A stretch of 8,223 nucleotides of DNA from an uncultured Collinsella sp. (GCA_902494585.1 CABUUD010000085.1:1-8223), one strand, 5' to 3'. Counted from the first letter of the stretch, positions 1 to 5,809 are shown. Notes: generated by a model not told the origin, from the letters alone. Translations and numbers: made by a program.

Positions 1-1135
1 AGCGGGCGGGACGCAGGCCGTTACGGTCGAGGGCGGCACCCAGCGTGCGACCGTCGGTAAAGGCGATGGCGGCCGGGCCGTCCCAGGGCTCCATGAGCAT
101 GGACTGGTAGGCGTCGTAGGCGCGGCGCTCCTCGCTCAGATTGTCGTTGTGGTCCCACGGCTCGGGCAGCAGCATGGACGCGGCACGTGTAAGCGGGCGA
201 CCGTTCATGACCAGGAACTCGAGCACGTTGTCCAAAATCGCGGAGTCAGAACCCTCGCGGTTGATGATGGGCATCACGCGCTCAAGATCGTGCTGCAGCA
301 CGGGGCTGTACAGGTTGGGTTCGCGGGCACGAATCCAGTTGACGTTGCCCTTGAGGGTGTTGATCTCGCCGTTGTGGATGATAAAGCGGTTGGGGTGCGC
401 ACGCTCCCAGCTGGGCGTGGTGTTGGTGGAGTAGCGCGAGTGGACGAGCGCCACGGCCGTCTTGACGGCGGCGTCGTTGAGGTCGATGAAGAAGCGGCGC
501 ATCTGCGTGGCGACCAGCATGCCCTTGTACACGATGGTGCGCGAACTCATGGAGCACACATAGAAGATCTTGTCGCGCAGGGCAAACTCGGCGTCGGCCT
601 TCTTCTCGATGGTGCGGCGGCACACGTACAGGCGACGCTCAAAGGCATCGCCGGCGGGCGTGTCGTCGGGGCGGCCCAGGAAGGCCTGCAGGATGGTAGG
701 CATGCAGGCGCGGGCCGTCTCACCCAGATCGTGCGGGTCGATCGGCACCTCACGCCAAAAGAGCAGCGGAACGCCGGCTTCGGCGCAGCCCTCCTCAAAC
801 ACGCGACGGGCATCCTCTACGCCCTTGCCGTCCTGCGGGAAGAACAGCATGGCCACGCCATAGTCGCCCTCTGCCGGCAGAATCTGGCCGCACTTTTGAG
901 CCTCTTTACGGAAAAAGTGATGCGGAACCTGGAACAGGATGCCAGCGCCGTCGCCGGTGTTCTTCTCGAGTCCGGTGCCGCCGCGGTGCTCCAAGTTGAC
1001 CAGAATGGACAGCGCATCGTCCAGAATCTGGTGATGGCGCTCACCGTTGATATCGGCAAGCGCGCCGATGCCACATGCATCGTGGTCGAATTCGGGGCGA
1101 TAAAGGCCCTGCTGCTGAGCGGAATTTGCCTGCAT
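1..1135 (-). CDS. gltB: Glutamate synthase large subunit, N-terminal part (runs off the left edge)
   Basis: This is the first 378 codons of the large subunit of glutamate synthase, which makes glutamate from glutamine and 2-oxoglutarate in the cytoplasm. The visible part is the class II glutamine amidotransferase domain. The start reads MQANSAQQQG, and DHDACGIG follows at residues 17-24. Cys21 is the expected nucleophile, exposed after removal of a short propeptide, as is known for this family. Further family segments are LEHRGGTG (residues 48-55), the run NTGDGAGI just after it, and the HSRYSTNT and HNGEIN blocks. The ATG at 1133-1135 has a strong ribosome site (AGGGGAGG, 1141-1149) five bases upstream. 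The synthase and FMN/iron-sulfur domains lie beyond the left edge. The long open frame on the opposite strand over this gene is a codon-bias shadow. The identity is secure; whether a small subunit follows cannot be seen. Confidence 0.95.
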   Translation of the reverse strand, partial: MQANSAQQQGLYRPEFDHDACGIGALADINGERHHQILDDALSILVNLEHRGGTGLEKNTGDGAGILFQVPHHFFRKEAQKCGQILPAEGDYGVAMLFFPQDGKGVEDARRVFEEGCAEAGVPLLFWREVPIDPHDLGETARACMPTILQAFLGRPDDTPAGDAFERRLYVCRRTIEKKADAEFALRDKIFYVCSMSSRTIVYKGMLVATQMRRFFIDLNDAAVKTAVALVHSRYSTNTTPSWERAHPNRFIIHNGEINTLKGNVNWIRAREPNLYSPVLQHDLERVMPIINREGSDSAILDNVLEFLVMNGRPLTRAASMLLPEPWDHNDNLSEERRAYDAYQSMLMEPWDGPAAIAFTDGRTLGAALDRNGLRPAR

Positions 1136-1314
1136 CGCGATCCTCCCCTAGGTGTTAGACAGTCAGTTGATTAGGCATACTAGGTGCATCGCCGGCCCGT
1201 TGTGTTTCCCACCCGTTTCGAAACAATCGCGTAACGCGCGTCCTACGAGTGGACACCGCCGACCTCAAGAGCGACAACAAGGGCCCCAAGTTCGGCCTGT
1301 AAGCTCACCGCTTC
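1136..1314. other. gltB upstream region with short palindromes
   Basis: This stretch carries the gltB ribosome site and presumably its promoter, but I see no convincing -35/-10 pair on the minus strand. It contains a perfect 10-base palindrome, GTTTCGAAAC (1215-1224), followed by CGCGTAACGCG (1229-1239), itself an inverted repeat around one base. Either could be an operator for gltB. A short coding-like stretch at 1243-1302 is listed separately. No complete gene is supported here. Confidence 0.4.
1243..1302 (+). pseudogene. Possible remnant of the 3' end of a lost gene
   Basis: In the frame ending at the TAA at 1300-1302, the last codons read VDTADLKSDNKGPKFGL. They use the GC-rich, AAG/GAC/AAC/GGC-type codons of well-expressed genes in this kind of genome. 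Further upstream in the same frame the sequence stops looking protein-like, and no start codon with a ribosome site is present. The first palindromic repeat begins 12 bases after the stop. I do not recognise the parent protein. Chance is a real alternative, since the segment is only about 17 codons. Confidence 0.25.
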
Positions 1315-1536
1315 AAACATCTCGATCTGTAACAGGAAGACCCAATTTCGACGACTAACTGTTACAGATTGAGATGTTTTCGAGAGACGGTTCCGAATGT
1401 CTCAATCTGTAACACGAAGGGCCGGTTTTGGCGGTCAGCTGTTACAGATCGAGATTTTCCATAGGACCATTTCTTCCTGTCTCGATCTGTAACACCTAGG
1501 CCCAATTTCCATCCCTAGTTGTTACAGATCAAGACA
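1315..1536 (+). repeat. Upstream palindromic repeat array: three 80-base units
   Basis: Three hairpin units with left arms starting at 1320, 1400 and 1480, exactly 80 bases apart. Each unit is a 15-base arm TCTCRATCTGTAACA, a 25-base loop, and the inverted arm (1360-1374, 1440-1454, 1520-1534). The linkers between units are also 25 bases, so arms alternate in orientation every 40 bases. The loops resemble each other, sharing an AGRCCC-like core followed by a T-run. Unit 1 has a longer stem, 20 paired positions with one G-T pair (1315-1334 with 1360-1379). The orientation matches the array downstream of mntH. The array lies between divergent gltB and mntH and ends about 57 bases before the proposed mntH -35 box. 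Function is unknown; a REP-like element or a phased protein-binding array would fit. Confidence 0.9.
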
Positions 1537-1582
1537 TTTCGGCAATCCCCTTTCACCAGCCTATCCAAATACAACAATTTTG

Positions 1583-1621
1583 TTAGTCATGGTTAACTAT
1601 TTGGCCTAAAACGGGTATCCT
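1583..1621 (+). promoter_or_regulatory. Candidate mntH promoter with an overlapping operator-like palindrome
   Basis: A possible -35 box TTAACT (1593-1598) and -10 box TATCCT (1616-1621) are 17 bases apart; each matches four of six consensus bases. Transcription would start roughly 30 bases before the mntH ATG. An imperfect palindrome TAGT-N8-ACTA (1584-1599) overlaps the -35 box, where a manganese- or iron-sensing DtxR/MntR-type repressor could act. The match is weak and no regulator is encoded nearby. Confidence 0.3.
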
Positions 1622-1657
1622 TTGCGGAGTCAAACAAACGGCACGCAGGAGCGCACC

Positions 1658-2914
1658 ATGCTCAACCATCTCAAACATCACTTTGGCTCCCCGCGCACCG
1701 GCGATCACGGAGGCCTAGACATTGCGCGGCATATCGGCCCCGGGCTGCTCGTGACCGTCGGCTTTATCGACCCAGGCAACTGGGCCTCCAATATGGCCGC
1801 GGGCTCGCAGTTTGGCTACGCGCTGCTGTGGATCGTCACGCTGTCCACGATCATGCTCATCGCGTTGCAGCACAACGCGGCGCACTTGGGCATCGCCACG
1901 GGCATGTGTCTTGCCGAGGCCACGACGCGCCACCTGCCCCGCCTCGTCGGGCGTGCGATACTCGGCAGCGCATATCTAGCCACGATCGCCACCGCCATGG
2001 CCGAAGTCCTGGGCGGTGCGATCGCGCTTCAAATGCTCTTTGGGCTGCCCGTGCGCGCGGGCTGCGTCATCGTGGCGGCAGTATCGATGGCGATGCTCAT
2101 GACAAGCTCCTACAAGCGCGCCGAACGCTGGATCATCGCCTTCGTAGGCGTGGTAGGACTCTCGTTTTTAGCCGAGCTTGCACTAGTCAAGATCGACTGG
2201 CCGCAAGCCGCCACAAGCTGGTTCACACCCAGTATGCCCACCGGCTCGGCAGCGATTATCGTAAGTGTCCTAGGGGCGGTCGTTATGCCCCACAACCTCT
2301 TCCTGCACTCCGAGGTCATCCAATCCATGCACTTCGAAGGCCAAGGCGAGCAGGTTATCGAAGAACGTCTGCGCTACGAGCTCTTCGACACGCTCTTTTC
2401 GATGGGCGTGGGCTGGGCAATCAACTCGGCCATGGTCATCCTGGCCGCAACGACCTTCTTTGCTCACGGCATTGTCGTAGACGACCTCGCCGTCGCAGCG
2501 GCCACACTCTCCCCCATTCTGGGCCCGGCAAGCTCGACCATCTTTGCGGTGGCACTGCTGTTTGCGGGCATATCGAGTAGTGTGACGGCGGGCATGACGG
2601 CGGGCACCATCACCGCGGGCATGTTCGACGAGGAATACGACATCCACGACCGACATTCCTCGATCGGGGTGGCGGCCTGTTTCGCCGGCGCAGTAGCGGC
2701 GTGCCTGATCGTCCCGAATCCTTTTGAGGGTCTCATTTGGAGTCAAGCGCTGCTGTCGCTTCAGCTGCCGATTACGGTCTTTGTGCTCATACGGCTCACC
2801 AGTTCGCCCCGCGTCATGGGCAAATACGCCAACTCGCGCCCGCTCAACGCGCTGCTCGTAGGGATCGGCGTCATCGTGACGATTCTCGATGTCGTGTTGT
2901 TGACAGGGATGTAA
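1658..2914 (+). CDS. mntH: Nramp-family divalent metal (Mn2+/Fe2+) transporter
   Basis: A 418-residue inner-membrane protein of the Nramp family, which uses proton coupling to import Mn2+ or Fe2+. The first unwound helix carries DPGN at residues 38-41 (GFIDPGNWASNMAAG), and the sixth helix carries MPH at 210-212 (AVVMPHNLFLHSEV). These supply the metal-binding Asp, Asn and Met. The methionine favours transition metals over magnesium. Hydrophobic segments through to the C-terminus fit the usual 11 helices, and the length is normal for MntH. I place the start at the ATG at 1658, six bases after AGGAG (1647-1651); an in-frame TTG at 1622 has no such site. The gene stands alone, divergent from gltB, with repeat arrays on both sides. 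No clear plus-strand terminator follows. Manganese supply would suit oxidative-stress defence. Confidence 0.93.
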   Translation: MLNHLKHHFGSPRTGDHGGLDIARHIGPGLLVTVGFIDPGNWASNMAAGSQFGYALLWIVTLSTIMLIALQHNAAHLGIATGMCLAEATTRHLPRLVGRAILGSAYLATIATAMAEVLGGAIALQMLFGLPVRAGCVIVAAVSMAMLMTSSYKRAERWIIAFVGVVGLSFLAELALVKIDWPQAATSWFTPSMPTGSAAIIVSVLGAVVMPHNLFLHSEVIQSMHFEGQGEQVIEERLRYELFDTLFSMGVGWAINSAMVILAATTFFAHGIVVDDLAVAAATLSPILGPASSTIFAVALLFAGISSSVTAGMTAGTITAGMFDEEYDIHDRHSSIGVAACFAGAVAACLIVPNPFEGLIWSQALLSLQLPITVFVLIRLTSSPRVMGKYANSRPLNALLVGIGVIVTILDVVLLTGM

Positions 2915-2942
2915 TGGGGCGGGGCACCTACCCAGGCAAACG

Positions 2943-3163
2943 TCTCGATCTGTAACATCTAGACCCGCTTTTGATGTCTAGATGTTACAAATCGAGATCA
3001 TTCCGAGGGGCAGCTCCGTTTGTCTCAATCTGTAACACGTAGGCCCCGTTTTCACTGCTAGATGTTACAGATCGAGACATTTCTTCAGCTCCAACCTTTT
3101 GTCTCAATCTGTAACAGATAGACCCGTTTTGAGCCGTTAGATGTTACAGATTAAGACAAAAGG
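2943..3163 (+). repeat. Downstream palindromic repeat array: three units of the same family
   Basis: Three units follow mntH, with left arms starting at 2943, 3023 and 3102 (80- and 79-base steps). Their inverted arms are at 2983-2997, 3063-3077 and 3142-3156. Arms are 15 bases, every loop is 25 bases, and the linkers are 25 and 24. The last unit has the longest stem in the window: 22 positions with one mismatch (3095-3116 with 3142-3163). The loop of the first unit begins and ends with TCTAGA, which extends that stem by six pairs. The loops again hold an AGRCCC-like core followed by a T-run on the plus strand, so this array and the upstream one are direct repeats flanking mntH. It begins 28 bases after the mntH stop and may shape its 3' end, though no T-tract follows any hairpin. 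Confidence 0.9.
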
Positions 3164-3223
3164 TCGGCCGGACTCACGACAGACATGATCGGCTAACAGC
3201 AGCCGCAATCCCTTGGGGACGGA

Positions 3224-3262
3224 GGAAAAGGGCCCCGGCCGAAATATCCGACCGGGACCCTT
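3224..3262 (-). terminator. Rho-independent terminator of the rubredoxin gene
   Basis: On the minus strand a 14-pair stem with two G-U pairs (arms 3228-3241 and 3249-3262) encloses a seven-base loop and is followed by TTTT. It starts about 40 bases after the rubredoxin stop. On the plus strand the two wobble positions become A-C mismatches and no T-tract follows, so it works best for minus-strand transcripts. A small extra hairpin, CGGCT/AGCCG, lies at 3190-3205. Confidence 0.75.
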
Positions 3263-3301
3263 GGACAGAGCTATGTTCGGCTTTCGCCGTGTGTCTGCGA
3301 G

Positions 3302-3445
3302 TTACTCCTCGACGAGCTCAAACTGATCGGGACCGACGCCGCACACCGGGCACACGTAATCCTCGGGCAGCTCGGGCGTATCGACCTCAACCTCGTAACC
3401 ACAAACGACGCAAACGAACTTATACGTCTTCTTCTCCTCAGCCAT
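3302..3445 (-). CDS. Short rubredoxin
   Basis: A 47-residue iron protein with the two rubredoxin knuckles, CVVCG (Cys12, Cys15) and CPVCG (Cys32, Cys35), and the typical C-terminal GPDQFELVEE. The four cysteines would bind one iron for single-electron transfer in the cytoplasm. Classical rubredoxins have about 29 residues between the knuckles; here there are 16, so the YDP..GD loop is missing and the spacing approaches that of rubrerythrin-type rubredoxin domains. The ATG at 3443-3445 has AGGAG six bases upstream. It lies 88 bases downstream of a flavin reductase on the same strand, with its own candidate promoter between them and a terminator after it. The natural partner is that flavin reductase. 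The final acceptor, such as a flavodiiron protein or rubrerythrin, is not in the window. Confidence 0.9.
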   Translation of the reverse strand: MAEEKKTYKFVCVVCGYEVEVDTPELPEDYVCPVCGVGPDQFELVEE

Positions 3446-3476
3446 GATGTTCTCCTCTCGAACGTGACTGCTGGTG

Positions 3477-3519
3477 TACTTGCTTATTAGTATATATTCT
3501 CAATAATATTATGCAAGTA
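3477..3519 (-). promoter_or_regulatory. Candidate rubredoxin promoter inside an AT-rich palindrome
   Basis: Read on the minus strand, TTGCAT (3511-3516) and TATACT (3489-3494) are 16 bases apart and would start transcription about 36 bases before the rubredoxin ATG. Seven-base inverted arms TACTTGC (3477-3483) and GCAAGTA (3513-3519) enclose this core. Within it, TGAGAAT matches six of seven bases of a Fur/PerR-type half-site, while the other half is poor. Oxygen- or metal-responsive control of rubredoxin is therefore possible but unproven. Confidence 0.4.
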
Positions 3520-3533
3520 GTTTTACAGCATTT

Positions 3534-4037
3534 CTACCCTTGGTACGAAGACGCCTTGGGCGGCGTCTTGCCCTTCAGCACCTTGTGGTAGTAGTCATAG
3601 GTCAACGGAGTCTCGCCGCTCAGACGCTCGGCATCTTCGACCTCGCCAATAAAGAGCAGATGTGTGCCCACGTCAACAGTGTCGATCAAACGGCAGCTAA
3701 ACAAGGCCGCCGCATGCTCGGGAACATAGGGCATGCCCAGTGCAGTCTCGCGCGTCTCGTACTTAGCAAATTTGTCAAAGTCGCTGCTGGTACGGAATCC
3801 AAAGTTGCCAATGTAGAGCATATCGGCCGTCTGATCGATCACGGTCAGCGCAAAGGCCTTGGCAGACGAGATAACACCAGACGTGACATTTTCCTTGTTC
3901 ACGGCAACCGAAATGCGCGGCGGCATGGACGTCACCTGCACCGCGGTGTTGATGATGCAGCCGGCACGCAGCCCGTCGGCCGCAGCACTCACCACATACA
4001 GGCCGCTCGGCATCGTAAAGAACGCAGTTTTGTCCAT
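3534..4037 (-). CDS. Flavin reductase domain protein (Hrb-like, FMN-binding split barrel)
   Basis: A 167-residue cytoplasmic flavoprotein of the flavin reductase family, expected to bind FMN and take electrons from NAD(P)H. Recognisable blocks are GCIINTAVQVTSMPPRISVAVNK near the N-terminus, IGNFGFRTSSDFDKF in the middle, and DVGTHLLFIGEVEDAERL then TYDYYHK towards the C-terminus. These match the N-terminal domain of clostridial high-molecular-weight rubredoxin (Hrb), which passes electrons to its C-terminal rubredoxin and on to flavodiiron protein. Here the rubredoxin is a separate gene directly downstream. I chose the ATG at 4035-4037, preceded by AGGGGAG with an eight-base gap. A GTG 51 bases further upstream lacks a ribosome site and abuts the preceding terminator. 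No clear promoter is visible in the roughly 50 bases upstream. Confidence 0.88.
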   Translation of the reverse strand: MDKTAFFTMPSGLYVVSAAADGLRAGCIINTAVQVTSMPPRISVAVNKENVTSGVISSAKAFALTVIDQTADMLYIGNFGFRTSSDFDKFAKYETRETALGMPYVPEHAAALFSCRLIDTVDVGTHLLFIGEVEDAERLSGETPLTYDYYHKVLKGKTPPKASSYQG

Positions 4038-4085
4038 AACGACCACTCCCCTAACCCGGGTTGGAACCTCACGGAAGTATGTACC

Positions 4086-4121
4086 CACAAAAAGGCGGCG
4101 CCCATACCGGACGCCGCCTTT
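4086..4121 (-). terminator. Rho-independent terminator after the TPR-smpB transcript
   Basis: A perfect 10-pair GC-rich stem, AAAGGCGGCG (4091-4100) with CGCCGCCTTT (4112-4121), has an 11-base loop. On the minus strand it runs into a T-tract (through 4089), so it ends transcripts coming from smpB. The plus strand has no T-tract after it. It separates the smpB unit from the flavin reductase-rubredoxin unit. Confidence 0.85.
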
Positions 4122-4164
4122 GAGACATAGGTGTCATAACCGTGAGGAACATGAGACGCCCGCA

Positions 4165-4229
4165 GTTGCGGTGAAATAGGGACTGAATAGCCCATCAAAC
4201 AGGCAAAACAGTCCGTATACCACCGCAAC
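4165..4229 (-). repeat. Long imperfect palindrome just after smpB
   Basis: Two 21-base arms (4165-4185 and 4209-4229) pair at 18 positions around a 23-base loop. The outer nine pairs (GTTGCGGTG/CACCGCAAC) and an inner six pairs (GGACTG/CAGTCC) are perfect, with an interrupted AT-rich stretch between. It starts 13 bases after the smpB stop, ahead of the terminator at 4086-4121. There is no T-tract, so it is not itself a terminator. It could be a 3'-end RNA structure, a REP-like repeat, or part of a small RNA. It is much too short to be tmRNA. Confidence 0.7.
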
Positions 4230-4242
4230 TTATACAGAGCGC

Positions 4243-4713
4243 CTAGCGGTTACGCTCCTTAAGCGCGCGGTCAATCTCGCGCTGAACGTCGCGCTTGGCC
4301 ATGTCTTCGCGCTTGTCGTAGAGCTTTTTGCCGCGGCCCAGGCCCAACAGCAACTTTACGCGACCATCGGTATTAAAGTAGAGCTCCAACGGCACCAGCG
4401 CATAGCCGCGGTTGCGCAGTTTGCCGTCAAGAAAATCAATCTCCTTGCGATGCAGCAGCAGACGGCGACGGCGATCGGGGTCACGGTTCCACACGCCACC
4501 GTGGCTGTAAGGGTGAATGTGCAGGCCCACCAGCCAGCACTCGCCGCCGCGAATCAGCGCAAAGGTGTCAGTGATCTGACAGGCGCGCTCGCGAATCGAC
4601 TTGACCTCGGTACCGCTCAGCTCAATGCCGCATTCGAACGTCTCGTCGATAAAGTACTCGTGATGCGCCGAACGATTCTTGGAAATGAGCTTGCGTTCGC
4701 GCTTACTGGGCAT
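4243..4713 (-). CDS. smpB: SsrA-binding protein SmpB
   Basis: A 156-residue protein that binds tmRNA and brings it to stalled ribosomes for trans-translation. Family landmarks are clear: NRSAHHEYFIDETFECGIELSGTEVKS (residues 13-39), the RRRRLLLHRKEI block (81-92), VPLELYF (107-113), and the basic LGLGRGKKLYDKRED (124-138) that contacts tmRNA. The C-terminal tail is Lys/Arg-rich. I chose the ATG at 4711-4713, preceded by an ideal AAGGAGG six bases upstream; longer upstream readings only run through the neighbouring gene in another frame. The start overlaps the end of the TPR gene by 11 bases, so the two are probably translationally coupled. The tmRNA gene is not in the window. Confidence 0.97.
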   Translation of the reverse strand: MPSKRERKLISKNRSAHHEYFIDETFECGIELSGTEVKSIRERACQITDTFALIRGGECWLVGLHIHPYSHGGVWNRDPDRRRRLLLHRKEIDFLDGKLRNRGYALVPLELYFNTDGRVKLLLGLGRGKKLYDKREDMAKRDVQREIDRALKERNR

Positions 4714-5620
4714 CGCCGGCCTCCTTGACGCCGTCGGCTCCCTTGTCGGCGCCTGCGCGCTTTGCCTTGCGCTCGGCGTTGAGCTCGGCATCGCTCTCGC
4801 GCACCAGCTTAATGATCGCCGCACATGCCTCCTCGCCCACAAGGTCGCGGGCACGGACCGTCAGGCGCGTCGCCTCCTGCTTGTCGCCGTCGCTTGCAGC
4901 ATCGGTCGCACACATGATCAGGCAGATGGCAATCTCGGCCGAAGGCGAGGTCGGCACGCCTTGCAGGCTCAGCTCGCCCATCACGTGGTCGTCGCTCTCA
5001 TCGACGGCATCCGGATAGGCAGTATGGATCTTGTTGAGCAGGCGCGTCGTATGCGCGTCGCCAGGGGCCAAGCGCAGCGCCAGGCGCGCGCAACCCACGG
5101 CCGCCGAGACGTTCTCGGTCTCGGGCTCAAGGAAATACTGGCCCAAGTTGGCGTAGGCGCGGGCGGCGCACTTGCCGTCGCTCGCACGCTCTAGCACCGA
5201 AAACGAAAGCGATGCCCACTCCTGCTTGTCCTCGAGCGCACGGAACAGCTCGGCCAGATCCAGGCGGTAGTTGCAGTTCATGGGGTCCCAGCGCACGGCC
5301 TGCATCAAGGCGTTGCGAGCACTCACATAATCCTGCTGGCGAATGTAGGCATACGCCATGTCGGAATACAGGCGATCAAAGGGCACCTCGACCTGCACCA
5401 GCTCGCGCGGATCCTTTTCCACGCGGCGGTAGGCCAGACGCTCAAACTTGCTATCGAAGCTAAAGTACTGGCGGTTCTCCTCCGTCTTGCACTCGGCATC
5501 GATATACTCCTCGGCGAGCTCAACCAGACGCTCCAACAGCGGCGTCGCCGTGGCCAGGTCGCCCTGCGCCAGATAGTTCTCGGCATACGTGATGTCTTGC
5601 AAGCTGATGGGCAGATCCAT
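4703..5620 (-). CDS. Tetratricopeptide-repeat protein, function unknown
   Basis: A 305-residue soluble, all-helical protein without a signal peptide. TPR-like helix pairs are visible at about residues 8-41 (AENYLAQGDLATATPLLERL), 83-116 (AYAYIRQQDYVSARNALMQA, ending in the typical WDP), 117-150 and 153-186 (ending LRLAPGD). A further helical region (228-283) and a charged, Ala/Lys-rich, probably disordered tail follow. TPRs act as protein-binding scaffolds; the partner is unknown. The ATG at 5618-5620 has GAGGAG five bases upstream and is preferred over a reading that starts 51 bases earlier. Its 3' end lies inside smpB, suggesting an operon and perhaps a link to translation quality control, but that is only context. 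No clear promoter is seen between it and the tRNA terminator. Confidence 0.85.
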   Translation of the reverse strand: MDLPISLQDITYAENYLAQGDLATATPLLERLVELAEEYIDAECKTEENRQYFSFDSKFERLAYRRVEKDPRELVQVEVPFDRLYSDMAYAYIRQQDYVSARNALMQAVRWDPMNCNYRLDLAELFRALEDKQEWASLSFSVLERASDGKCAARAYANLGQYFLEPETENVSAAVGCARLALRLAPGDAHTTRLLNKIHTAYPDAVDESDDHVMGELSLQGVPTSPSAEIAICLIMCATDAASDGDKQEATRLTVRARDLVGEEACAAIIKLVRESDAELNAERKAKRAGADKGADGVKEAGDAQ

Positions 5621-5676
5621 GGCTACTCCTCGATCTGAGCGAAACACGGCAGACGCCGCATATACGGTCAATACAC

Positions 5677-5704
5677 AAAACCCGGGTCTCTTGCGAGGCC
5701 CGGG
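5677..5704 (-). terminator. Terminator of the tRNA-Gln/tRNA-Glu transcript
   Basis: On the minus strand CCCGGG pairs with CCCGGG (5681-5686 and 5699-5704). After a one-base interruption on each side, CTC/GAG closes a GCAA tetraloop. TTTT follows at 5677-5680. It begins 12 bases after the CCA end of tRNA-Glu. Confidence 0.8.
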
Positions 5705-5715
5705 CGTTCATTTTG

Positions 5716-5792
5716 TGGTAGCCCGTACCAGATTCGAACTGGTGATCTCCGCCTTGAGAGGGCGGCGTCCTAAACCGCTAGACGAACGGGCC
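5716..5792 (-). tRNA. tRNA-Glu (anticodon CUC)
   Basis: A complete cloverleaf of 77 bases including an encoded CCA. The acceptor arms GGCCCGT and ACGGGCT give a G1-U72 wobble, followed by discriminator A. The anticodon stem CCGCC/GGCGG holds the loop CTCTCAA with anticodon CTC, reading GAG codons. The T arm is ACCAG-TTCGAAT-CTGGT. It lies 17 bases after tRNA-Gln in the same transcript. Confidence 0.96.
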
Positions 5793-5809
5793 ATATGTAG
5801 CAAATGCAA

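Noticed and set aside
149..1174. Long plus-strand open frame (341 codons) opposite gltB
   Set aside because: It is antisense to a clear glutamate synthase frame, has no family features, and is explained by third-position GC bias.
1622..1657. TTG start giving mntH 12 extra residues
   Set aside because: No ribosome site before the TTG, and it lies right at the proposed -10 box, whereas the ATG at 1658 has a well-placed AGGAG.
2270..2746. Minus-strand open frame of 158 codons opposite mntH
   Set aside because: Shadow of the mntH reading frame; no ribosome site and no recognisable domain.
1315..3163. CRISPR array
   Set aside because: Repeats alternate in orientation, loops and linkers resemble each other instead of being unique, there are only three units per array, and no cas gene is present.
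4122..4242. tmRNA gene next to smpB
   Set aside because: The interval is about 120 bases, far below tmRNA size, and there is no tag-peptide frame or tRNA-like end.
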